DNA from: Bacteroidales bacterium
GTDB taxonomy: Bacteria; Bacteroidota; Bacteroidia; Bacteroidales; UBA7960
Assembly: GCA_003557805.1 (NCBI GenBank)
Contig: PWNY01000245.1
Location: 1 to 21,577 of the forward strand
Reading direction: 5' to 3'
Length of the DNA stretch: 21,577 nt
In this document: one piece after another, positions 8,292 through 16,367 of the stretch
Layout: each line of letters begins with the position of its first letter
Numbering within the stretch: position 1 is the stretch's first letter
Notes under the pieces: model-generated
Databases searched by the model: none
Told to the model about the DNA's origin: nothing
What the model saw: only the letters and a program-made list of their open reading frames with translations
Translations under genes and position numbers: made by a program

Positions 8292-9890
8292 TCAGTTACT
8301 GCTTGCGCTGGATGCCTGGGGCCTGACAATTAGCTGCTGCCCGGGTCTTATAAGCGTGTTGTGAAGATTGTTCCACTGCATGATGTCGTTTACGGAGATG
8401 TTATACCTGCGTGCTATTATGCCTAATGTTTCACCGCCTCTGACTACGTGAACATTGGCACCACCCTGGACCGGGTTGGGCGAGGGAGAAGGGGCCCTTA
8501 CAATTAACCTCTGGCCAGGTCTTATTAGGGTCCCCCTGAGATTGTTTAGCTGTTGTATTTCCCTTACCGAGGTGCCATACCTCCTGGCAATAGTGCCCAG
8601 AACCTCTCCGCTTGACACGATATGAACAGTGGTTTCTGCAAGCTGGGCTGCAAGTTCATCCTGCCTTATCTGTTCAGGGGTGCGGTAGTTGTATATATCT
8701 TCTTCGTTTGCAAGGAAAAGCCCGGAATAATCATCAGGAAGCCTAAGCACATATGGGTGCTCAGGGTTGTGTGGTATTATGTTCTGCCTGAATGCGGGGT
8801 TGAGATAGCGCAGGTGGTCAAGTGGTATATCAAGAAGGGTGCTTATATTGCGCAGGCTAAGCTCCTGCCTTACAGTTACCGTATCAATGTCAAAATAGGA
8901 ATAAACAGGAGGCACTGCATAAAGGTTGTGCTCGTCAGCATGCTCCATAACGTATGTAACCGCTATGAATGCAGGAACGTAATTGCGCGTCTCCCTGGGT
9001 AAAAAATGCCGGATCAGCCAGAAGTCCCTTACACCACCAGCCCTCCTTATTGCCCTGTTAACGTTGCCCGGGCCTGCATTGTATGCTGCTATTACCAGAG
9101 ACCAGTCTCCGTATATCTCATAAAGGTCATTAAGATACTCGCAGGCTGCAATTGTCGCCCTGTATGGATCAGACCTGTCATCTACGAAACTGTTCACCTC
9201 CAGGCCATAAATCCTTCCGGTATGATACATGAACTGCCACAGGCCCGTTGCACCCATCCTGGACCTGGCAGTCGGGTTGAGTGCAGATTCCACAACGGCG
9301 AGGTATTTAATCTCAAGAGGTATGTTATGGCGGTCAAGCTGTTCCTCGAACATCGGGAAATAGAGCTCCCCGAGCCCAAGCATACGCTCCGTAAGCTCCC
9401 TGCGGTTGCTGGCATATAGGTTTATAAACGATTGCACATATGAATTGTAAACAAATTCAAAAGGTGAGCGTGCGTTTAGCACCTCCATTCTTCTTTGGTA
9501 AACCGAGTCTGAGAATGCAGGAACAAAACCTGCCGGGAAGTTGTGCTTTCTTACAACGCCGCTGTCACCCCTTCTGTCAAGGCTGCTGAAAACAGCAAGC
9601 TTTGCGAGGCTGTCAAGCATTGCAACGATAGGGTCATCAGGTGAAATTATGGGGTTATGCCCTGACTCCTCTTCTTTGGGATCATCTTCCGGCCTTTCAA
9701 TACCTGCTGCAAGGCCGGCCCCATCAACTGCACCATGAGCGGGTAATATTTCTGTATGGCCTGCAATCAAAGCATATGAAAGCAGGAGGAAAACAACTGC
9801 TGTCATAAGGGGCTGAGCAAAACTATTCAGATTCTTTTTCCTTCTCCTTGTCGATGGCCTTTTTTTCAGAAACATTGTCTTCATCATCAT
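8292..9890 (-). CDS. mltD: LysM-containing membrane-bound lytic transglycosylase (MltD-like)
   Basis: Lytic transglycosylases cleave the MurNAc-GlcNAc bond in peptidoglycan with formation of 1,6-anhydro-MurNAc. The catalytic SLT/GH23 domain (about residues 180-310) shows E201-S-A-L-N-P, the active-site Glu motif, followed by GATGLWQFM and AAYNAGPGNV. Two LysM peptidoglycan-binding domains follow at about 422-465 and 479-525, each with the pattern GE-LG-IARRY and a TLIRPGQ ending. The start is uncertain. Met codons at 9890-9875 give a basic n-region before the hydrophobic signal segment but overlap tatA by up to 68 bp; Met29 at 9806 begins 16 bp after the tatA stop but leaves a signal peptide without basic residues. 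I kept the longer form because the signal peptide is better. Confidence 0.88.
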   Translation of the reverse strand: MMMKTMFLKKRPSTRRRKKNLNSFAQPLMTAVVFLLLSYALIAGHTEILPAHGAVDGAGLAAGIERPEDDPKEEESGHNPIISPDDPIVAMLDSLAKLAVFSSLDRRGDSGVVRKHNFPAGFVPAFSDSVYQRRMEVLNARSPFEFVYNSYVQSFINLYASNRRELTERMLGLGELYFPMFEEQLDRHNIPLEIKYLAVVESALNPTARSRMGATGLWQFMYHTGRIYGLEVNSFVDDRSDPYRATIAACEYLNDLYEIYGDWSLVIAAYNAGPGNVNRAIRRAGGVRDFWLIRHFLPRETRNYVPAFIAVTYVMEHADEHNLYAVPPVYSYFDIDTVTVRQELSLRNISTLLDIPLDHLRYLNPAFRQNIIPHNPEHPYVLRLPDDYSGLFLANEEDIYNYRTPEQIRQDELAAQLAETTVHIVSSGEVLGTIARRYGTSVREIQQLNNLRGTLIRPGQRLIVRAPSPSPNPVQGGANVHVVRGGETLGIIARRYNISVNDIMQWNNLHNTLIRPGQQLIVRPQASSASSN

Positions 9891-10044
9891 CCATGTCTTT
9901 CTGTGCTTTTTTGAATTCCTTCATCCCCTTGCCGAGTCCGCGCATGAGTTCAGGAATCTTACGTCCTCCAAAAAGCAGGAGTATGACCAGCAGGATAATG
10001 ATGATTTCCGTTGGTCCAGGCGAAAATAATAACTTAAAAATCAT
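9823..10044 (-). CDS. tatA: Twin-arginine translocase subunit TatA/TatE
   Basis: TatA forms the pore-like component of the Tat system that exports folded proteins. The 73-residue protein has the standard layout: a short N-terminal part with a transmembrane helix (about residues 12-25), the hinge motif FGGRKIPEL (25-33), an amphipathic helix (RGLGKGMKEFKKAQKD) and a charged, Lys/Glu-rich cytoplasmic tail. The usual length is 60-90 residues. No tatB or tatC is next to it. Its 3' end overlaps, or nearly abuts, the lytic transglycosylase gene, so the two are probably co-transcribed. An exact TAnnTTTG box lies about 75 bp upstream. Confidence 0.93.
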   Translation of the reverse strand: MIFKLLFSPGPTEIIIILLVILLLFGGRKIPELMRGLGKGMKEFKKAQKDMDDDEDNVSEKKAIDKEKEKESE

Positions 10045-10117
10045 TGTTTTATTGGTTTAGTGCTAACTTCCCTGATTTGTGCATGCATGGCTGCAAATGA
10101 CTCCCTGCAAGCAACTA

Positions 10118-10125
10118 CAAACCTA
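10118..10125 (-). promoter_or_regulatory. -7 box upstream of tatA
   Basis: Read on the minus strand, TAGGTTTG is an exact match to the Bacteroidetes -7 consensus TAnnTTTG. It sits in the 165-bp gap between the EnvC-like gene and tatA, the only sizeable gap inside the block, which suggests an internal promoter. No TTG is found at the expected -33 spacing. Confidence 0.35.
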
Positions 10126-10209
10126 CGGTTTTTTCTGCAATATACCGGATAAAAAAAACAGTTATGAATACTCCTGGTATAATCCGTTATTCCATATAGC
10201 GGACATTCT

Positions 10210-11427
10210 TTATTGCCTGGCTATCCAGTTTGCCGGGTTTAACTTGTCGTTGCCCTTCCATATTTCAAGGTGAAGGGAGGTTTTTGCCTCCCTGGAGTTT
10301 GTTCCCACCACACCTATCTCGTCTTTTGCACTTACAGTTTGCCCGTTTGATACGAATACCTCGACCAGGTTTGAGTATACACTGAGATACTCCCCGTGAC
10401 GTATAATAACCGCATAAAAACCACCAGGAACGGAAATTACCCTTGAAACTGTCCCGTCAAAAATAGTCCTTGCAAGGGCTCCTTCATTGGTGCTGATGTC
10501 TATACCATTATTGGAGATCTTTATACCCGGAAGTACCGGATGGGGTTGCTCCCCGAAACGGCTGGTAATAACTCCTCTTTCAAGTGGCCAGGGCAGGCTC
10601 CCCCTGTTCCCGGCAAAATTATCAGATATAAGCTGTTCTTCTGGTGTAAGAGCAAACATGTCAGTTGCCACCCTGCCTTCAGCAGCAGCCTGCTCCTGGG
10701 CCTTTCGTCTCTCTTCGGCTATAACCCTTCGTATTGCATCCTGGAGCTCCTGTGCCTCCCTCTCCTGTTGACGCAGCTGGCGCAGTAGCTGCTGCTCCCT
10801 CGATTTAAGGCGCGAGACTGTTTGCTCCTGCTCTGCTTTCTCCCTGGCCAGGTCGCTGACCTCGTCTCTTTGACGGGCAAGCAGGACCTGCTGCCTGTCT
10901 CTTTCCTCACGCAACTCAGCGATTTGCTGGTCAAGCCTCTGCTGTGTCTCTAATATTTTTTCCGCCTGCTGCCTTCTGTGACGGCTATACTGTTGAAGAT
11001 AGCGCATTCTCATATAGGCCTGGTTGAAATTCTCTGAAGAGAAAATGAACATCATGCGCTGGTGGGCATCCTGGTTGCGTGCTGCATACTGAATAAGCCT
11101 TGCATAGGATTCCCGGAGGTCCTCAAGATCATTTTCCAGCTCCTCTATTGACCTGGTAAGGGAGGTGATGCGGCGATTGATCATCCGAATCTCGTTCTGG
11201 ATAGTTCCCAGAAGCTGTTCACGGCGGTTTATCTGGTTGTTAAGAACTACCAGCTGGCCAAGGTTTACTTCGGCTGTACGCTGGGTTTCCCTGAGAAGCT
11301 GGCTGGTTATCCTGATCTCTCTTTCAAGCTCCTCCTTGCTGCGTTCCAGTTCATCCCGGGTCTGTGAAAACAAGCATGTGCCTGATGCGGCAAAGAATAT
11401 TGCTGTTGCAACTAAAAGACTCTTCAT
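10210..11427 (-). CDS. envC: EnvC-like murein hydrolase activator, degenerate LytM/M23 domain
   Basis: The 405-residue protein has a signal peptide (1-21), a long coiled coil rich in Glu, Arg and Gln (about 24-250), and a C-terminal LytM/peptidase M23 domain (about 280-403). The M23 zinc-site residues are mostly lost: the first ligand His is Asn306 (NNGID, with Asp310 kept), the YxHL His is Asn353 (YSNL), and the first His of HxH is Ser384 (SLHLE). This makes it catalytically inactive, as in E. coli EnvC, whose degenerate LytM domain activates the amidases AmiA and AmiB for septal peptidoglycan splitting. An equivalent activating role is inferred; no amidase gene is in the window. It starts 4 bp after the DUF4292 lipoprotein gene stops, so they share a transcript. 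Confidence 0.88.
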   Translation of the reverse strand: MKSLLVATAIFFAASGTCLFSQTRDELERSKEELEREIRITSQLLRETQRTAEVNLGQLVVLNNQINRREQLLGTIQNEIRMINRRITSLTRSIEELENDLEDLRESYARLIQYAARNQDAHQRMMFIFSSENFNQAYMRMRYLQQYSRHRRQQAEKILETQQRLDQQIAELREERDRQQVLLARQRDEVSDLAREKAEQEQTVSRLKSREQQLLRQLRQQEREAQELQDAIRRVIAEERRKAQEQAAAEGRVATDMFALTPEEQLISDNFAGNRGSLPWPLERGVITSRFGEQPHPVLPGIKISNNGIDISTNEGALARTIFDGTVSRVISVPGGFYAVIIRHGEYLSVYSNLVEVFVSNGQTVSAKDEIGVVGTNSREAKTSLHLEIWKGNDKLNPANWIARQ

Positions 11428-11431
11428 GTTG

Positions 11432-12241
11432 TTAATCCGTCATTTGCCTGTACCTTTCCGGAACAGAAAACGTTATCGGCACCGGCTCATTCAGGCTGGT
11501 CCTTGTGTACCTCAGACTAAGATCCGCCCGGTTGGCCGGGTCTATGAACACCAAAGAAATATCCCTTGGCATATATTGCCCTGTAATCTGGTCGAAACTT
11601 TCATAGCGTGCCCTTATGCTGCTTCTTGAAACCGGATCATACAAAAGGTTTTCGGTGATCCGGAATGATTCTGAGTCGAGCCATATGTTCTGCTGGAAAT
11701 AGACCCCGGGGTTCCCCCCTGTTTCCGGTCTTCTTTCCGGGTTTTGAAGAAGCAGCCTGTCGCGGTCATGAGATGCCCTGAAGTTTTCGGAGGAGAAATG
11801 CCTGAAGTCATTCCCTACAAGCAGCGACTGGAGCATATAATAGTCAAGCTGTGTATTGAGCATACTGTTTATAAGATCCATTTCACCTTCGAAATAGGTT
11901 CCCTCCAGGCGGTTCAGCATCTGCACCCGGTCAGGGGTAATAAGCACTCTGGCCATTTCTATTCCGAGAAATGGAGATATTGATACAAATATTGCGGAGT
12001 CTTTCCTTATTCTGATATTACCACTGAAGTTATAACTGCTGTTGTCGATATTGGCAATTCCGGATATTCTGGCTGAAAAGAAGTCAAAGTCGCTTTCCTT
12101 CTCCCTCAGGGCTGAGAGAGTGCGTGAAACGCTAACTGCCTCGGGATCGGCAGGGGTGACCACTTCCCTTACCGGACCGCACGAATGCAATATAGCAAGT
12201 GATAGAATCAGTAATAATATCTTGCTTTTATTCTTTGACAC
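11432..12241 (-). CDS. DUF4292-family lipoprotein
   Basis: The 269-residue protein has a lipoprotein signal peptide with Cys21 in the lipobox LHSC. The rest is predicted beta-rich, with features of DUF4292 (SARISGIANIDN, ISPFLGIEMARVLITPD). It recalls the LolA/LolB-type folds that bind lipoproteins or lipids, but this likeness is by impression only. It lies between the TPR lipoprotein gene (12 bp upstream) and the EnvC-like gene (4 bp downstream), the order usual in Bacteroidetes, so a role in envelope assembly is likely but unproven. Confidence 0.8.
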   Translation of the reverse strand: MSKNKSKILLLILSLAILHSCGPVREVVTPADPEAVSVSRTLSALREKESDFDFFSARISGIANIDNSSYNFSGNIRIRKDSAIFVSISPFLGIEMARVLITPDRVQMLNRLEGTYFEGEMDLINSMLNTQLDYYMLQSLLVGNDFRHFSSENFRASHDRDRLLLQNPERRPETGGNPGVYFQQNIWLDSESFRITENLLYDPVSRSSIRARYESFDQITGQYMPRDISLVFIDPANRADLSLRYTRTSLNEPVPITFSVPERYRQMTD

Positions 12242-12253
12242 GGAAAGTTCGTT

Positions 12254-14011
12254 TTATTCATACAACGTGCGATCCCGGATTTTCTTGTCCAGGAATTCTG
12301 ATCCATTGCCTGCTTCGGCAGCTTTTTCCCAATATATAAGGGCGTTTTCTGCATCACCGAGCTTGTACAACACATCACCATAATGCTCCAAAATAGCGGC
12401 ACTTGGCTCTTCGGAGGCTTCAATGGCCCGCCTTATCCATTGCCTTGCTTCATTGTATTCACCCATCTGGTATTTTATCCAGCCATATGTGTCAAGAAAT
12501 GCCGCATTGTCAGGCTCTGCTTCAATTGATCTTGCTGACATTTCAAGTGCCTCGTCAAGCCTTTTCTTTTCCAGGGCAAGGTGGTAGCTGTAGTTGTTAA
12601 GGGTGGTTGCGCTGTGGGGATCCAGTTCCAGTGCCTCTTCATAATATTTGTAAGACTCTTCAGGGGCCCCGAGCTTAAAGTATACATCACCCAGCATTGT
12701 AAGGAAATCCTGTCTGAGATCATCGTCTGACACGGTCATCATAAGGCCGTATTCAAGCGATGAGGCTGCAGCCTCATAATCCTTTAACTGCATATTTGCA
12801 AGCCCGTTAAATAAAAACAGTATAGGCTGTTCAAAAAAGTATTCAAGCGCCATGTCAGAGTGGGAGAGCATGTTCTCGTACTCACCGAGGCGCAGATCCA
12901 GGCTGAGTATCTGCTGCCACACCTGGAGGTTTGAGGGGTCCAGCCTTACCCCCTTCAAATACATGTCTCTTGCCTGCTCAAGCTCATTACCGGTATACAG
13001 AAGGTCGCCGTAAATAAGATAGGCCTCCGGATCCTCCTGGTGTGTTTCCAGTATGATACCGGACAGCTCAATTGCCTTTTCCAGGTAATCAGGGTCTTCT
13101 TCGGCCCGGCGCATATATGAGTAAACGATCCTTCCCTTGGCTTCGATGCCCAGTCCAGGACTGTTAAAAGCTTCTTTCAGCTGGGCAAAGGCTTCTTCCT
13201 CCTGCCCGCTTTGATGGTAATAGTCTGCCAGGAGCAGTCTTGCCACGTGGCTGTCAGGTTCATGCTCCAGCAACCCGAGATATATGTCTCTTGCTTCATC
13301 ATCCCTTCCGGTCTCCATATAAAGCTCTCCAAGCAGTTCGTAGAACATGGACTCCTCCGGGAAATACTCAATCATCTTTTCCGCTTCAGTTATTGCCTTG
13401 TCATAATCTCCCTGGTTGACCCATATCCTAAGCTTCTGCACACTGATTTCCTTGGAAAAACCAGTAAGCGACTCAATGTGCTCCAAAACACTTATTGCGT
13501 CATTATATCTTTCGGTATGCAGGTATGCACTTACAAGGTTCCGCTGCAGTTCTACATTCTCTGGGTGCTCCCTTGCAAGACCTTCATATATTTTAACGGC
13601 CGATGGAAGGTCATCCTGAAGAATGTAGATGTCTGACAAAACAAGTTGATATTCGTTGTTTGAGGGGTCAAGGCTTATGGCCTTGTTGATAGAAGAGTGG
13701 GCGTTCTCGTAATCACCCTCTTCTGTATATATTTTGGCCAGCTCAAAATGGGCAGCATCATTTTCAGGGTCCTTTTCGGTTGCATTAATAAACATAGCTT
13801 TTGCCCTGTCTGTATTTCCCAGAATTTTCTGCTGTATGCCCTCGATAAGCATGGCCGTGCTCTCCAGCCTCTCCTGTTCTGTTATTTCTCTTCTGCCGGT
13901 TCTCTCTTCATCCTGTGTATTACCTGAGGCAACCTGCTCCCTTGCAGTACTGCAGGAAAATAGAACGATCAGCAGAATAACAGATAATATGTGTTTTGAA
14001 AAGTTCTTCAT
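12254..14011 (-). CDS. TPR-repeat lipoprotein
   Basis: The 585-residue protein carries a lipoprotein signal peptide with Cys20 (LFSC) and then an almost continuous array of tetratricopeptide repeats from about residue 50 to 575, some fifteen by eye, recognised by recurring 34-residue spacing with A at position 8 and DP at the end (for example AISLDPSN, ALELDPHS). TPR superhelices bind partner proteins, so it is probably a scaffold in the cell envelope. It lies 15 bp after dut and 12 bp before the DUF4292 gene, and is clearly part of that operon. The partner is unknown. Confidence 0.9.
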   Translation of the reverse strand: MKNFSKHILSVILLIVLFSCSTAREQVASGNTQDEERTGRREITEQERLESTAMLIEGIQQKILGNTDRAKAMFINATEKDPENDAAHFELAKIYTEEGDYENAHSSINKAISLDPSNNEYQLVLSDIYILQDDLPSAVKIYEGLAREHPENVELQRNLVSAYLHTERYNDAISVLEHIESLTGFSKEISVQKLRIWVNQGDYDKAITEAEKMIEYFPEESMFYELLGELYMETGRDDEARDIYLGLLEHEPDSHVARLLLADYYHQSGQEEEAFAQLKEAFNSPGLGIEAKGRIVYSYMRRAEEDPDYLEKAIELSGIILETHQEDPEAYLIYGDLLYTGNELEQARDMYLKGVRLDPSNLQVWQQILSLDLRLGEYENMLSHSDMALEYFFEQPILFLFNGLANMQLKDYEAAASSLEYGLMMTVSDDDLRQDFLTMLGDVYFKLGAPEESYKYYEEALELDPHSATTLNNYSYHLALEKKRLDEALEMSARSIEAEPDNAAFLDTYGWIKYQMGEYNEARQWIRRAIEASEEPSAAILEHYGDVLYKLGDAENALIYWEKAAEAGNGSEFLDKKIRDRTLYE

Positions 14012-14026
14012 ATTACAAAACTTGTG

Positions 14027-14461
14027 CTAATTACTGCCTGTATGACCAAAGCCACCCTCACCTCTTGATGTTTTATTCAGTGAAGCAGTCTCTTCCAGTT
14101 CGGCCCTTTCATGTTTGGAAATTATCATTTGTGCTATCCTGTCACCGTGGTTAACCCTGTACTCTTCCTGTGAAAGGTTTACCAGAATAACCTTAATCTC
14201 TCCCCTGTAGTCTGCATCAATTGTGCCGGGGGTGTTAAGTACCGTTATACCCTTTTTGGCCGCGAGGCCGCTTCTGGGCCTTACCTGCGCCTCATATCCT
14301 GGTGGAAGTTCAATATAAAGCCCCGTACCTATTAACGCCCGGCCAAGTGGTTTAATTGCAACCGGCTTATCAAGCATCGCCCTGAGGTCCATCCCTGCAG
14401 AGAGGTCTGTTTCATATGCCGGCAGTTGATTATCGGATTTGTTCACTATTCGGATCTTCAT
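14027..14461 (-). CDS. dut: Deoxyuridine 5'-triphosphate nucleotidohydrolase (dUTPase)
   Basis: dUTPase converts dUTP to dUMP and pyrophosphate, keeping uracil out of DNA and supplying dUMP for thymidylate synthesis. The 144-residue protein has the usual length and all five motifs of the trimeric family in order: AGMDLRA, RSGLAAKKG, GTIDADYRGEI, GDRIAQMI and, at the C-terminus, RGEGGFGHTG. It is the first gene of the minus-strand envelope operon; 23 bp upstream of its start is an exact TAnnTTTG box. The link with cell-envelope genes is positional, not functional, as far as can be seen. Confidence 0.97.
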   Translation of the reverse strand: MKIRIVNKSDNQLPAYETDLSAGMDLRAMLDKPVAIKPLGRALIGTGLYIELPPGYEAQVRPRSGLAAKKGITVLNTPGTIDADYRGEIKVILVNLSQEEYRVNHGDRIAQMIISKHERAELEETASLNKTSRGEGGFGHTGSN

Positions 14462-14483
14462 GTTTATGCTATTAAGGTATTAA

Positions 14484-14491
14484 CAAAGGTA
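14484..14491 (-). promoter_or_regulatory. -7 box for the dut operon
   Basis: On the minus strand TACCTTTG matches TAnnTTTG exactly, 22 bp before the dut ATG, giving a very short leader. No good TTG is seen at -33. It is the best candidate promoter for dut, the two lipoprotein genes and the EnvC-like gene. Confidence 0.5.
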
Positions 14492-14553
14492 CACCAGAAT
14501 TTTAACCCTGTTTGGGAGTTTCTGACAGAACAGACCCAAAGGCCTGATGCTTA

Positions 14554-15840
14554 TTAGCTGCCGCCCCCTATTACCTCATAGTCGTCCGGGTCTTCTTTTT
14601 CGGGGCTTTCCTGCTCTACAGTTACCTCTCTGTAGAACAATATGTTCTGAAGGTCTTCCACAAGGTGGGTTATATTGCGGCTGTTGTTGTTAAGGATTAT
14701 TAGTGTGGCATCATCGTTAAGAAAGCGCTTTAGGGATGTCCTGAACCCGTTCCAGCGCCCCGGGTGGTGCGCAACATGGTTGTCAAGAAAGGACTGGAGC
14801 CGCCATCCCATACCGTAATTAACCGGCCTGTCATTATGCAGTCGGGTGTGCTCAAACGCCATTTTCCAAACGGAGCCGGGAAGAAGTTCACCCTTATGAA
14901 TTGCCCGGTCCCATTTGTACAAGTCAAGTATGTTTGAGTAGATACCCTTGTCGCCCATTACGCCATCATGGTCAACATCCGGAATATGAATGTGCCTGGT
15001 TCCCCAACGCCTGAAACCGTAAGCCCTGTTGTCATTATTGTCTTCTGGTTTGTGGGGGTTGTAAACAAAGGTGCTTTCAAGACCAAGCGGGGAGAAAACA
15101 TTTTGCCTCATATATTCAGAATAGCTCTGTCCACTGACCCTTTCAATTAAAAGACCAAGAAATGCATACCCAGTGTTGGAGTAAGCAAAACGTGTGCCTG
15201 GCCTGAAATCAATGGGCCGGGGATACCTTATGAATAGTTCAAGCATGTCCTCATTGCCGGGAGGCGTTTCTTCCCGCCAGTACCGTTCAACCAGCCACAT
15301 GTAGTTCTGGAGACCCGATGTGTGGTTCAGAAGGTGGCGTATACTTATATCCGGCCATGGAAATGTAGGAATATGTTCAACCACAAGGTCGTCAATACAC
15401 AAACGGCCTTCCTGTTGTAATTTAAGAACAGCTGCCGCTGTGAAAGTTTTACTAATGCTGGCAAGCTGAAAGGGGGTTTCAGGTGTAAGTGGGGTGTTGT
15501 TCCGGAAGTCAGCAAACCCAAAACTGCGGCTGAAAATAACCTGATCTTCCCTTGCAAGCAGAACACTGCCATTGAACCCAGACGAGACCAGCATTCTTGT
15601 AAGGGTATCGTTAAAAAAGAAAAGGTCATCGTCGCTGAAAGGGGCTGCCGGGTTTTCGAAATCTTTTGCTAAGCAGGGGGTTATCTTGAAGTCATTAATA
15701 TAATCTGAGTGCGCTATTAAAGCGGCCATACTCACAGAAATCAACAGGAAAGCTATGTTGCCGGCAAAGCCCGGGCGCAGCCTGTTGAAAAAGTATTTAT
15801 ATATAAAAGCCGTTACCTTTCTAATTGCCGGGAAAAGCAT
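14554..15840 (-). CDS. Membrane-anchored serine hydrolase, beta-lactamase/PBP (S12) family
   Basis: The 428-residue protein has an N-terminal signal anchor (about residues 26-44) and a beta-lactamase-fold domain (about 70-410). The S12 family motifs are present: S128-I-S-K131 (nucleophile and base), Y220-S-N222, and H359-P-G361 in place of the KTG box, which is the usual form in this esterase/D-aminopeptidase/DD-peptidase group. These enzymes hydrolyse D-amino-acid peptides, esters or beta-lactams; the substrate cannot be read from sequence, and resistance should not be assumed. It is transcribed separately from dut (92-bp gap) and has its own -7 box. The acidic C-terminal tail (about 408-423) is not part of the domain. 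Confidence 0.88.
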   Translation of the reverse strand: MLFPAIRKVTAFIYKYFFNRLRPGFAGNIAFLLISVSMAALIAHSDYINDFKITPCLAKDFENPAAPFSDDDLFFFNDTLTRMLVSSGFNGSVLLAREDQVIFSRSFGFADFRNNTPLTPETPFQLASISKTFTAAAVLKLQQEGRLCIDDLVVEHIPTFPWPDISIRHLLNHTSGLQNYMWLVERYWREETPPGNEDMLELFIRYPRPIDFRPGTRFAYSNTGYAFLGLLIERVSGQSYSEYMRQNVFSPLGLESTFVYNPHKPEDNNDNRAYGFRRWGTRHIHIPDVDHDGVMGDKGIYSNILDLYKWDRAIHKGELLPGSVWKMAFEHTRLHNDRPVNYGMGWRLQSFLDNHVAHHPGRWNGFRTSLKRFLNDDATLIILNNNSRNITHLVEDLQNILFYREVTVEQESPEKEDPDDYEVIGGGS

Positions 15841-15864
15841 ATAAATATCTCTGCTTTAATGCAG

Positions 15865-15872
15865 CAAAAATA
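15865..15872 (-). promoter_or_regulatory. -7 box for the serine hydrolase gene
   Basis: TATTTTTG on the minus strand is an exact TAnnTTTG match 24 bp before the start codon. A TTG lies 22 bp upstream of it, slightly further than the usual spacing. Confidence 0.5.
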
Positions 15873-15991
15873 GGAAAAAATAAAATAGGTTTTACAATTG
15901 TGTCAGTTGTTAAGTATCCATGACTGCAAATAGTTGGGAAGCAGAGAGGGGCAATTTTTTGAAAAATGGCTGATTAATTATAAATATTTAT

Positions 15992-15999
15992 TATTTTTG
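15992..15999 (+). promoter_or_regulatory. -7 box upstream of tRNA-Asn
   Basis: TATTTTTG matches TAnnTTTG exactly and lies 52 bp before the tRNA 5' end. No TTG is found at the expected distance upstream, but the preceding 30 bp are very A/T-rich. Confidence 0.45.
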
Positions 16000-16009
16000 C
16001 ACCTCCAAA

Positions 16010-16035
16010 GGATGATCCTGCTGCAGGGATAATCC
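16010..16035 (+). other. Hairpin in the tRNA-Asn leader
   Basis: The two halves of this 26-bp stretch are nearly complementary (GGATGATCCTGC against GCAGGGATAATCC read backwards, with one mismatch and one bulge). It falls between the putative promoter and the mature tRNA, so it could be a processing or attenuation structure in the precursor. Confidence 0.35.
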
Positions 16036-16050
16036 ACAAAAGAAACATAA

Positions 16051-16127
16051 TCCTCCTTAGCTCAGTCGGTTAGAGCATCTGACTGTTAATCAGAGGGTCC
16101 CTGGTTCGAGTCCAGGAGGGGGAGCCA
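16051..16127 (+). tRNA. tRNA-Asn (GTT)
   Basis: The cloverleaf folds well. The acceptor TCCTCCT pairs with AGGGGGA (one G-T wobble), the D arm is AGCTCAGTCGGTTAGAGC, the anticodon stem TCTGA/TCAGA encloses CTGTTAA with anticodon GTT, and the T arm is CCTGG-TTCGAGT-CCAGG. The discriminator is G and CCA is encoded (16125-16127). The last 11 bases of the gene are duplicated at 19465-19475, so the gene is the likely insertion target of an integrated element. Confidence 0.97.
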
Positions 16128-16237
16128 TCAAGGACAAGGGGTCGATTTCGATCCCTTTTTTTATTTCCGCTTTTTCTGCATCCCTTGTAAATACTGGTGT
16201 TTTGGCGTGTCCGTTTTTGTGGAAAAATGGTTGCAAC
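16117..16237 (+). repeat. Putative attL: tRNA 3' end plus downstream repeat
   Basis: Bases 16117-16151 are identical to 19465-19499, and related sequence continues to 16237 (matching up to 19581), with a 4-bp indel and scattered substitutions. The copy begins inside the tRNA acceptor stem (AGGGGGAGCCA) and contains the terminator. A direct repeat that starts within the 3' end of a tRNA gene is the classic footprint of integration by a tyrosine recombinase. No recombinase gene is visible between the copies, so the element would be non-autonomous or remnant. Confidence 0.65.
16138..16162 (+). terminator. Rho-independent terminator of tRNA-Asn
   Basis: GGGGTCGA (16138-16145) pairs with TCGATCCC (16148-16155), including one G-T wobble, followed by seven T residues (16156-16162). 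It starts 11 bp after the tRNA CCA. A second copy lies at 19486-19510. Confidence 0.85.
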
Positions 16238-16367
16238 GCCAGCACTTCCTCCAAGATTAAAGAAAGTATATCAAGGCAACAGTTTTCAGCCAACACTTAT
16301 GGACATTTTTTCTATACTTGTCACAAATTGCATACCCCATACGACCCATTTTTAAAGCATGGAATAA
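16163..16367. other. Intergenic region before the sigma factor gene
   Basis: No gene is supported here. The first 75 bp belong to the att-like repeat. TATACTTG at 16313-16320 resembles a -7/-10 box with one mismatch to TAnnTTTG and is the only promoter candidate ahead of the sigma gene. The small open frames here are overlapped by the tRNA or the sigma gene and look like chance. Confidence 0.4.

Noticed and set aside
9006..9419. 137-codon plus-strand frame opposite the lytic transglycosylase
   Set aside because: The opposite strand encodes the conserved catalytic domain; this frame has no promoter or domain.
13211..13636. 141-codon plus-strand open frame opposite the TPR gene
   Set aside because: The opposite strand has clear TPR periodicity; the frame is a shadow with a Cys- and Phe-rich unlikely composition.
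14554..15840. Beta-lactam resistance gene
   Set aside because: The HPG form of the third motif and broad S12 similarity fit esterase/peptidase-type serine hydrolases; sequence alone does not support a resistance call.
16090..16296. Minus-strand open frame of 68 codons overlapping tRNA-Asn
   Set aside because: It crosses the mature tRNA and the terminator and has no recognisable domain; its C-terminal text is the common false translation of a tRNA reverse strand.
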